From Odontesthes bonariensis (Eukaryota; Chordata; Actinopteri; Atheriniformes; Atherinopsidae), in contig NC_134510.1 in assembly GCF_027942865.1 (NCBI RefSeq), forward strand, positions 23,677,209 through 23,741,208: DNA of 64,000 nt, written 5' to 3'. Shown in pieces: positions 11,051-23,000 of the stretch. The notes below the pieces were generated by a model. It ran no database searches, had not been told where the DNA came from, and saw only the letters and a program-made list of their open reading frames with translations. The position numbers were made by a program, and so were the translations under genes. How positions within the stretch are numbered: position 1 is the stretch's first letter; every line of letters starts with the position of its first letter.

Positions 11051-14000
11051 TTACGGAGTCGTGTGAGAGATGGTGGTTTGGAAAGCAAAGGTGATGTGGC
11101 TTCGTGCATGATCGAGGTAGGGGTCTGAGAAGGTGTGTGTGTCACCAGAGAAGTGCCGCCACTGCATGAGCTCGGACATGCTGAGATGCTTCTGTGCCGC
11201 CCCCCTACGGTCACCTTGACGACCGAGCTGGCACGGCCTGTCGGAGACAAGCTCCTCCTCCTCTACGACATCTGAGAAAGAAGACAAAAAGTGAGCGTCG
11301 TGTGTGTAACAAGTCATGAGCCTCAGTCCTGTAATGGTGTCAGTGCGAGGCGTCTCTAGGAGCCTACCGCTGACTGTGCCGTCCATGCTGCAGCCGCAGT
11401 TCAGCAGGTCGTGAGTTAAAGATGGTGTGTCCGTCAGGCTGAAAAGATCTCGCAATTCATTGGTGGAGAAACTTGCGTGCTCGGCCGCTTTCCCCAAGTC
11501 CACCACAGTGCCTGACAACCCCTGTTTGGACACTTGCCTCTGAAATATACGCTCCTCAATGGTGCCTGACAGAAGTAACACAGAGCCACACATGAAGCTT
11601 CAAATCAATCTGGATTTGCTGAATTCTCTGGCTCATTAGGAGTAACTCTGTATTCTTACCTGCAGTGAGAAGACGGTAAATGTGCACGGTCTTCTTCTGT
11701 CCATCTCTCCATACTCGAGCCATGGCCTAGACACAATAGAGGCAGAAAAGTTACCATGGGGAAACACACGCATGGACAATGCCACCTGGTGGATATACAT
11801 GTACCATACACAAGAGTACCTTCAGACTTGCAGATGAATTAATCTGCATTTATAACATCTAACATGATCAAATCCAGTGGCTTGAACTGCTGTATTACTG
11901 AGTCCCAACAACAGTGTTCAAATCAGAGAGAGAGAGAGAGACAGAGAGAGAGAGAATCAGGGTCAAAGGAAAAACTTTGAAGGCACATTTATGAATGCGT
12001 GAGTGTTTCTCACCTGAATGTCATTGGCGGGGTTCCAGTCGATATCGTACAGCACCAGGTGTGAAGCGCCAATTAGATTAAGACCCACCCCGCCAGCTTT
12101 AGAGCTCAACAGAAACAGGAAGTTCTGGGAATAGGGACTGTTAAAACCGTCAACCAATCGCTGTCTCTGGTTTGTGGGGGTGTGGCCGTCGAGTCGAGAG
12201 AAGGTGTAGCCCATGTGTACACACATGTCCTGGAGCAAGTCGAGAGTTTGGGTGTAGTTAGACACCAGGACCACCCTGCAGGGACGCACGTGTTTTTTAA
12301 CAATGGGCAGAGGGTCAGACCGTGCAGATAAACACTACTCTCATATTCATGCAAAACCTCTGTTTCTCACTGACACTCTCACTTACACACCTGTCTGAAG
12401 GGCTGATCTGTCTGATGGCGCTCAGCAGGTCTGAGAGAACCAACAGCTTTCCGGAGTCAGTGGCGCTGAATCCTGCTGAAGAATAGGATTCTGGGAACAG
12501 ATCCGCCAGGCCCTCGTATAAGGTACTCTCCACAGGTCCACGGGCTGCTCTCTCCTGCAAACAGTAACGCAATGAGCTTCGGCCGAAATCACCAAACAAG
12601 CAGACAAACGCAGATCTTGATGTTAGGCAGATAGCTACACTTCAGAGCTACCAGTTATGATCATAATACTTCTTCACAGAGATGCAGGTTTCTCTTCACC
12701 TGCTGACTCGTAAAAAAAAAATTAAAAAAAGAAAAGAAAAAAGTAACCTTGACAGTGAGGTGGAGCAGACTGGGGTGGTTACAGAGCTTCTTCAGCGCAG
12801 TGATGCAGGCCAGATGTGTGTGAGTCTGAGTGGAGCCCTGAAGGCAGGCTCTGAAAACGCGGTGGCAGAGGAGGTGTTTGTACAGCTCCTGCTGCAGAGG
12901 GGACGCCTCGCAGAACAAGGTCCAGTCGAGACGAGGAGGCAGGTAGCGGTTGATGATCTCCTGCGTCCTCCTCAGGATGAACATGCCAGTGAGGCGGGAG
13001 AGTTCAGCTGCTCGCTCCTCTCCCAATACTCTCTCCTCCTGTTGGCGTTGGCAGAGGTGCAAGACCAGAAAAAAAAAAACATTTCAGGACACGGAAGGAG
13101 ACCATAAGAGAAAGGGAATAGAAAGAAAGAGGGAATAGCACTACCTCTGTGCAGGATGGTTGCCTGGAGCGTAGGATCGGTTCCTCGTACACTTTTCGAT
13201 AAGCAGTGGACGATCCAAGAATCCCCGGGTTAACAAACTCAATAATTGCGTAGAACTCTTGCAGGTCGTTTTGCACCGGAGTTCCTTGAAATCACAAAGA
13301 CAATGAACTCAGACAGACGCTCCTTAAAGATTTGCAATTTTGTTCAGCCACAAGCAAGTGTGTACCTGTGAGTATGACTCTGCGCTCACAGCTAAGGCTG
13401 CTGAGAGCCGAGGATGTTTTAATGCTGCTGTTCTTTAATCTGTGACCCTCATCACAGATTAACAGACCAAAATCCACTTTCTGAACCTGAAAAAAAAAAA
13501 AAAAAAAAAAAACGAAGCTGAAATGAGCTGATTTGTTACTGAAAGGTTCACTTATCAAGGAGACAGATATTTACTGTACCTGCTCCAGGCAGCGCAGCAG
13601 CATCTCGTAGCTGATCACAAGAACGCTGTGCAGAGGGGACAATGTAAAGTGCTCGATCCTGTTGTCCTGAACACGTCAGCAAAGAAAATGGATTTTATTG
13701 ATCCCATATCTCTTAAAGTCTGACTTCAGGTTTTTGAAGGTTTTTACAGAAAGATGTTAAATTGAAAAAATAAAAAAGGGCCATGGATCATGGACATAAA
13801 AAGAATAAAAACACTGAGTAAAAACACAACAAAAGCAGAGCTGCGAGACTCAAACCGATGGCTTTTAGTAAGTTTAACCACAGAGTAGAGGACAGCAAGT
13901 TTAAAGCTTTTTCTCACCATCCATGACAAATTCATGATCCAGTGTCACGAACAGAGCAACACTTCTGTTTGACTCATTTTTCTGAGGGATCCTAAATAAT

Positions 14001-17000
14001 TGCTCAGTGTGGGAATGACTTGTAACAGTTCAGTGCAAAAGAGTTCTTTATGAACTCGAAGGTATTCGTTTGTGTCTTTAGCTTCTATAAGCACTTTAAA
14101 TGGAAGATAGATTGCCACTGCATGTAATGAAATGCACTTTGTAATCAAAACCGTCTTGTTGTATGTCAAATAGAACAAAGAAATTCTGATCAAAAAGAAA
14201 CATAAATGCTCTTTCTCCAACCTGATCTACAGTGTAGACGCTGATCCTCTCACGGCCCAGCCACTTGTTAAACTCTGCTTTCCAGTTCTGCACAAGGCTG
14301 CCAGGTGTAACCACAAGGATACGCTTTGCAACAGGTTTACCACCATAAGGCCCCTGTTTAAGCAACGTCCAGGACAGCGCCACACTCTGGAGAGTCTTCC
14401 CCAGCCCCATCTCATCAGCCAGGATGGCGCCGTAGCGACCCACAGCTCTGCAGCACAAACACATCCACACGATATCACAGTAGCTGTTGGGGCTAAAACA
14501 AATGTATTACTTTGATCTTTATACTGCCTTTGATAAAGTTTGTTCGAGGAGCAGCCCTGTCACCTCATTCCCATGACACACTCATAGAGGAAGAGCAGAC
14601 CGTCTCTCTGGTGGGGCCGCAGGTGGGTGGTCAGGTGCGGATCAACCACAACATCAACCACAGGAAGCCCCGACTTGTTATTAAGCCACTGGTGGTTGCT
14701 GGAGGGGTGAGGCATCACCAGAGCACCTGGGAAAATAAAACATGACTTTATCATGGAAAGCCCCTTGGTCAACAAAATAAAGAGTTTCGGTTTTAGTCTA
14801 TTTACCTGGAGCTGAGGGATCGTGACGAGGTTTGCGTGTCTGTTCCTCCCCTGGTTTAGGTTCTGCTCGGCCAAACGTTGTCGGGGGGTTGAAGGGTTTG
14901 GAGGCCAAGTGACGGGATGGAGGTGGGGCAGACTTCGTGTGCGGCTCCATTTGCTCAGTTTGGACCTCCTGAAAACAACGCCCTTTGGCAAAGTCTTCAG
15001 CAGAAATGATCCCCATCACCTCGATCTCTTTCCCACCAATCATCAGAGTCTCTCCCTCAGACAGCGAGGCCAGCTCTGACACCTTGTAGCCACAACCTGC
15101 ACCACAAACATGCTGTGATGTCATGTATACTGGCACAAATAACCTAGTACAGCTCTCCTTATGACCGGAGTAGAATTCATTGGTCCATCAGTGAGGAGCG
15201 GTCAGTTTATGAATGCGAGTTTCACATCTGTAATAATAACAATATAACACTGTTGATGATAAATGTATACCCATTATGAATTATGAGCAATATTCCACAG
15301 AAAAATACAACACATACAGTACAGACCAAAAGTTTGGACACACCTTCTCATTCAATGAGTTTTCTTTATTTTCATGACTATGAAGATTGTAGATTCACAC
15401 TGAAGGCATCAAAACTATGAATTAACACATGTGGAATTATATACTTCACAAAAAAGTGTGAAACAACTGAAAATATGCCTTATATTCTAGGTTCTTCAAA
15501 ATAGCCACCTTTTGCTTTGATTACTGCTTCGCACACTCTTGGCATTCTCTTAATGAGCTTCAAGAGGTAGTGACCTGAAACGGTTTTCCAACAGTCTTGA
15601 AGAAGTTCCCAGAGATGCTTAGCACTTGTTGGCCCTTTTGCCTTCACTCTGCGGTCCAGCTCACCCCAAACCATCTCGATTGGGTTCAGGTCCGGTGACT
15701 GTGGAGGCCAGGTCATCTGACGCAGCACCCCATCATTGTCATTGTCCTGTTGGAAAATAAATGATGGTCCAACGAAACGCAAACCAGATGGAATAGCCGC
15801 TGCCGCTGCAATATGCTGTGGTAGCCATGCTGGTTCAGTATGCCTTCAATTTTGAATAAATCCCCAACAGTGTCACCAGCAAAGCACGCCCACACCATCA
15901 CACCTCCTCCTCCATGCTTCAGTGGGAACCAGGCATGTAGAGTCCATCCGTTCACCTTTTCTGCGTCGCACAAAGACACGGTGGTTGGAACCAAAGATCT
16001 CAAATTTGTTACTCAGACCAAAGCACAGATTTCCACTGGTCTAATGTCCATTCCTTGTGTTCTTTAGCCCAAACAAGTCTCTTCTCCTTGTTGCCTGTCC
16101 TTCGCAGTGGTTTCCTAGCAGTTATTCTACCATGAAGGCCTGATTCACACGGTCTCCTCTTAACAGTTGTTCTAGAGATGTGTCTGCTGCTAGAACTCTG
16201 TGTGGCATTGACATGGTCTCTAATCTGAGCTGCTGTTAACCTGCGATTTCTGAGGCTGGTGACTCGGATGAACTTATCCTCAGCAGCAGAGGTGACTCTT
16301 GGTCTTCCTTTCCTGGGGCGGTCCTCATGTGAGCCAGTTTCTTTGTAGCACTTGATGGTTTTTGCGACTGCACTTGGGGACACTTTCAAAGTTTTCCCAA
16401 TTTTTCTGACTGACTGACCTTCATTTCTTAAAATAATGATGGCCACTCGTTTTTCTTTACTTAGCTGCTTTTTTATTGCCATAATACAAATTCTAACAGT
16501 CAATTCAGTAGGACTATCAGCTGTGTATCCACCTGACTTCTGCACAACACAACTGATGGTCCCAACCCCATTTATAAGGCAAGAAATCCCACTTATTAAA
16601 CCTGACAGGGCACACCTGTAAAGTGAAAACCGTTTCAGGTGACTACCTCTTGAAGCTCATTAAGAGAATGCAGAGTGTGTGCAAAGCAGTAATCACAGCA
16701 AAAGGTGGCTACTTTGAAGAAACTAGAATATAAGGCGTATTTTCAGTTGTTTTACACTTTTTTGTTAAGTACATATTTCCACATGTGTTAATTCATAGTT
16801 TTGATCCCTTCCGTGTGAATCTACAATGTCAATAGTCATGAAAAGAAAGGAAACTCATTGAATGAGAAGGTGTGTCCAAACTTTTGGTCTGTACTGTATG
16901 TTCAGTCAGGGTAAGCAGCCAACCCACAGTTTCCTATTTTACTAAACAATGGAGGACTTTTACGATCAACCATTTATTTAAATGTCTGAGATGTGTTGTT

Positions 17001-20000
17001 TGTATCGCAGCACTTGGGATGTGGTTATTTACAGTCAACGACCACCAAAGTTAAGTTTGGTTCCTTGTGCAAAGGAGACACTTAATGCCCAGAACCAACA
17101 ATGATGCTCGGTGAACAGAGAACCCTTGAGACTTCAGTGCTAAAAACCTTCTACTTTACAACATCCTGGTACTTCAGCGTGACCGCCCATGCTGCATATT
17201 CTTTTGAAAAATCTTCTGAGGTGGAAGATTTTTTTCACCACTAGAGCAAAAACAAGTGTGGTGGAGGTGTGTATCAGTTTGAGCTGTGGGCTCCAGCACC
17301 AGCCTGAAGCCAGAGCTTCTGGAGCCAAAGCAGTGCAGGTACAACAAGCTTTGGCTGCCCACCTTTAATCACAGGGCGTTAAAGTTCTTTTGCTCATATA
17401 AAGTTCACAACTTAAGTAGAAAATGCATCACCGTCATGAAAGAACATCAAACTGCACGTTGAGCCATTTTAAAATCATGATAATGCAAGTAAATCCTGGG
17501 TTAAACGGTGATGTTGTTAAACATTAACGTTAATGTTAAACATTAAAAGTAACAGCTAAAGTGTGCTTTACCATTACGGTTTAACTAAATAAACTGTTTA
17601 GAATGATCTAACTTGCCAGAAAATGCACGTATTTGTACACGCTTCTATCTTGCGTCACAGAACATTTGATACACTGAAGGGGTGCCTCACCCTTTCCAAT
17701 ATCCTTCCCCTCCGTGTCCTTAAGTGTGACTGAGCGTCCTCTTGTAACCAGCACTGCATCTCCCTCCCAGCGCTTATGTTTCTTCTTACTGGCCTTACAC
17801 CACACCACACTGAAGTAACGCACTCCATCCTGACTGAGGCCCGAATCTGAGCCCGCAGCTCCTGAGAGGCGGGCTGACCCTGCAAGGGGCCGAGGGGTTT
17901 GAGGAGATCGAGGAGTCAGCCGAGGGCTGCCATTCACTCCTGCAACACAACAGGACATAAGACAGTGGCTGAACACACAAGGAATGTACCAAGACACAAG
18001 TTGAAGAAGCCACCAGGAGAGGTCACTGTTGCACCAAGTTGGTGTACGTGAGGCGGAGCGCCGCTCATACAAATCCACACGCTTTAAACACGTAGTGCTT
18101 CTCAGCTCATCCCCCTCCCAAAAAAAAAAAAAAACAGCAAAGAACAAAGATGTCCGATATGTACAAGCCAACATTACAAATAGAATGCTGATTTGGTTCA
18201 CGATCATCTGTCATCTTCTGTAGTATGGATTAAGAAATGACTCACAAGTGATTAAAAAAAGAAAAGAAAAAAAAGGAAAAGAAAATCAAGAAAAAGAAAG
18301 ATCAATAGAAATTTTTTTTAATTTTTTTTTAAAGAAATAAGTGACCATGAGGACAATCTGTAAAAGTTACTGACACCTGTACATCAACAATACAATTCAA
18401 ACAATGGCAAAGTCACAGTAAATAGCGATTTAAACTCCACATCTCCCTTTGTTTGTTCATTTAAACGGGCATCAGTTCAGCAACCGAAGAGAATCTCTGA
18501 AAACATTTCGACTCAACCTCACCTTAAATTCACTGGTGCTGCTCTCATTAGCAAAAGGATGTTAAGGCTTTTTAAAATCTAACTTGTGCAACAATCCGAG
18601 TTTATCTAAATGTTTATACTGTCCTGTCCCTCTGTAGTTCAGTGGAATGCTTCTTTATCTTTTAAAATCTACATTACAAACAGCTTAGTTATGCAAGTGC
18701 TTGAAAACAAACGACTCCATCACATCCTTATTCTCCAGATGCCTAATATTTTCTTTGCTGATCTGTGGCCAAACTCTCCCAATCTTTACATTTCCACACA
18801 TAATTACAGCCGTCACCAACTGTTTTCCAACCTTCTTAGACAGTAAACACTGTTAACCCAACACTAACATTCCTATAGCTACATTTTGGCAGATACGCAT
18901 CATTTGACACAGCTAATACCTCCTCCTTGAATGTGAAAGTCCACACTTTCACGTTCATTTCTTCTGAGCTTTTAGTTTAAAGTCTTGTTGCCACTGACAG
19001 CGGACAGGAATAAACAGAAACTTGATGCAACAAAGAGGCACTACGCTTCCGAAAAAAGATGAAACTGCTCTCAAACATGGAGCTGATGAGTGTGACTGCT
19101 CATCAGAAACCCTTTAAACTCCTCAGAGTCCCTCCCTCTCCAACAGCAGCCACGGTGTGCATGTTCTTTCTTGTTACAGAGGAATTGGCAGTCCATGTCT
19201 CAGTCGGGCAGCCTTTAGTTTCTCCACTTTGATCTTAGCTCTCAAAAGTTCCTCCTCCAGAGCCTGCTTCCTCTTCAGCCCCTCTCGCTTCTCCTCCAGG
19301 TACAGGGCGATCTTTCTGTGATTGGCCAACACCAGCTCGTGTTCCTCTTTGGCCGGTTGCAGAGGGCGAAACCTGTCTGATTCGTGGTGAGGGTAGATGT
19401 TGTTCGGGTAGAAGTCATGGCGTGAGGGCAGTGGCGAGACAGAGAGGGCGATGTTAACAGAGGAAGGAGCGGGAGATAAGGATGCTTCGTAATCATGGGT
19501 GCTACCCAAGTCCTGCTCCTCTTCTTCCTCCTGCCCTCCATCCAGCTCTTGCCCTGCGTGCGTAGGGAGGATGGGGAGGTCTGGCGGTGGTTTTACATCC
19601 TCTTCGGGATCCAGCTGGACCACCTCATGAGGAATATTTGGGACAGCTACCGAGTAATCCTGCAGTCCTGTCAGAGAGGAGCTGCTTCCAGGATGTTCGA
19701 TGGGAGAGCTGTGCTTGCTGTATATTAATCTGAAAACAGAAAGGAGAATAAAATAAGTAAATCTAGAGTTCTTAAATTATGTGTCTACTGTTTGTTTATA
19801 TATGGCGTGTGGAGACTCTGTTGGATTATAGTGTATATTAAATAAAGATATCAAACGATGACATGACAAATCAGTGGAGTGACTGGAAATGAATGTCTCT
19901 GCCATCACATCTTTGTAGTTACAGCCTCAATGGTAACAAAATGTGTTGTCTGCTTCTAAACAACAGATGAACTAATCCGCCTCCATCTCATCTTTTGTAC

Positions 20001-23000
20001 TTTTCTACATATGGGTAACTGAATGTTATAAATAAAATCCTCCCATGATTCACCTGACATTGAAATTGAAAGATTAAATCAGTGTCAAAAAATAATATTG
20101 CCACACAAATGTACCTGAACAAAAGAGCAAATTTCGACTGAGCGGAGAGGAAATGATGGCAGAACAAAGCATTTACTAGCTAAGCCTGACGATGCTCAGT
20201 AAGTATGTAATCAGATTGAGTTTAAAAACAGAAACAGAAGCCCCTCCTCTTCCTCCCCCTCAATGCGTTGAATCTCAGTTTGGATCTGACGATGTACGCC
20301 TGTGTCGTTGAGGTGTAAGTTACACTGTACCTGCACAGTGCCTGGTCCTTTTCATGGATGGGCACATGGTGAAACAGGTGAGGGATCATCTCCATAATCC
20401 TCCTGGTTGGCTCAGAGATGCTCGCTCTGTACTCTGGCTGGGCGTGTCTCCGTTGCATCACTTCCTGTTTCGCTGACTCCTTCAGTCTCTTGTAGAGGGT
20501 CCTGAGGCCCTGAGCGGTGCGGTGGGGTCTGTCCCCTCCCAAAGCATTGTATTGCTCGGCCATAGTGTCCCAGCACTTGTTCTTGTCCACGATGACTGCA
20601 TGCTTGTTGGTGTGCTCCTCCAGGATGCGAATGTGAGGACGAACCAGCTTCAACAGGTCCAGCTTCTCAGAGAGGGTGAAGTTGGAGGAGCGAGCTTTAC
20701 CCACCATGCTGGACAGAAACACAGAAGTGGACGCCATCCTCTAGCATAGCAGACTCACACAGACCAAGCCAGGCTTATGGCTGTCACCCCTCTGTAAAGT
20801 CTCAGAGCTATGCCTCTTCACTCTGTCCTGCTGTCTTTTTTGTACCTGCTGCTCTCCTCTCTTGGTCCACGGTGACACACTGGTCTAACTCTCATACATG
20901 CCCCATTTTCCTTCTCTTATTCTCTGATCAATCAAAAGCAATGACTAACAAGTGCATGGATTCACACCCTGCTCCTGGGTTCTCTCACAGCTACGTTGCA
21001 CAACAAAAACAGGCTGTGCTGCACACAATAAGAATCAGGCTTAACTAGGCCAGCCTCGTTTAGGCCCCCGCCTACCGCGGAGGGCTTTGGATGAATTCCT
21101 CTCAGCTTAGGCTGACGTAGCTAAGCCGCTTAAACCCAGCCCGACCTACTTACAGCTCGGTCTCTCTAAACCCCAAACCAAGCGCAGCAGCACAGCCCCA
21201 GTGTGTCTACTGCCTCAAATAATATGACAGCAGCTGAGGGGCTGTGCTTTCCAGAGTGATGGGGAAAACGTTTTTAAACGCTATCTCAGAGGTTATTGTG
21301 GGTCAGGGGTCTGTTTTCCTCCTGAGAGCGGCGCTTTGAAATAGCTCTGGCTTAACTAAATGAGCAGGGGAGGTGTGCGGCGCACTGCGCATGCCCGTAA
21401 AACAGCGCTTCTTTATCCATGTTATAGGTCCGACAACCGCCGGCAGTCAACCACAGTTCTGCACCACCAACACCAACTCAAATGCCAAACGCACGTGCTT
21501 GGAGCGCGTGCAAAAACCGTACCCGGCCACAGGAAGAGCGCGTGTGCGCCGCGTGTTTTTCAGGAAGGAAAACAGAGGCACTAGTTGCTCGTGCCAGAGG
21601 AGCTCGCGGCGGTGGCCACTGATCCTGAGCAGAGTCCTAATCTGGTTGCGCTAACCCGCAAAGTAATTTGCATAATGCTGGACCTGCTGTCTCTGACCTG
21701 TCTGGTTTAACGTCCACCCTCAGTGAGTGAGTGTGTTTCACTAAAGGCGGACTCCAGCGATCATGTGTGTAAAAATGTTTTACTGACGTACAGTGAGAAG
21801 GAAAGAACAACTTTAAAATAAAAAAAAGGGGTGTAATCACGGGTAATGTTAAATAATGAAGTGCGAAAGGATGAAAACAAGGCAGCGGTTTGTTTTGATG
21901 CCGACGGTGTTAGGACAGAATCTATCTGTCTTTATAAATGCAGCAGAATCAAGAGTTTAAACTCAGTTTTTCTTAGCTGAGAAAAAAGATTTTACAGCCC
22001 AAACAACAGACACGTGAACAAGAGACAGGAGCAAATAGTCCAGAAAGTGTCCTAAATCGTACCACAGTCCTTCTGTTTGATTAACTTTAAGGTACAGTAT
22101 CGTGTGAAAGGCAATCTGTTTGTCACAAACCATTATTGTATACCTTTTTTTGGTTATTATTTCAAGGTGGAACACATACTATTCGTTTCCAAAAGAATAT
22201 TTCACAGATGTACAGATCCATTATTATTTTCATATGTTGTTATAGAAAGAAGCCAACAGACACACATAACTTTGGAATTTGCACACATATGGCCAAGTGC
22301 ATGTCAGAACATAAATCATTAACATAAACAAATATTTCTAAACTAAATCAGTAACCAAAACGGCCAACAATGACAATATGACGAAATTACCAGGATTAAT
22401 ATGTTAAATAAAAAACTAAATCATCCACAGACGGGATCCACAGCATGTAGCTGCCGGCACGCCGAGTAGGCAAAGTCTGCACACAATTTGAATGGCATAT
22501 TAGCCGGAGCATATTCCAGATGTCCAGCTCATATCCAGCGATATAAGCAGCATATACACACACTTTGATTTTATGGTTGATACAAACACAACAAGGCAGA
22601 GAGGAGTCGCCTCTTTTCTGCGATTAGTGAATTACCAGAAGAGCAGTACGAAGCAGAGAATTAGAGGAAGAGGTGGTTGTGTCAGAAATAAAGTGGAAAT
22701 TCGAAGAATAAAGTTTAAATATTATAAATAAACTCCACTGGTTTATCAAATCAAGCTTGAAGTGGGGTACATCTTTACCCTTTAAATCCGTCCATTACTG
22801 GATATCAGCTCACAGGAATGTGGCCACATCTTCCAAGTCTGTGTGGTTTCTCCTCCAGAACAGATGCAATTTTCAGAAAAATCTCTCTAAATTACTGACG
22901 GTTAAAACTCTGCTGCGTTTATGTGCTAAAAGAGAACAAATTTATTTGTTACTAAAACCTGCATTCAAGTAAAAAAACGTCATCACCTCATTTATGAAAG

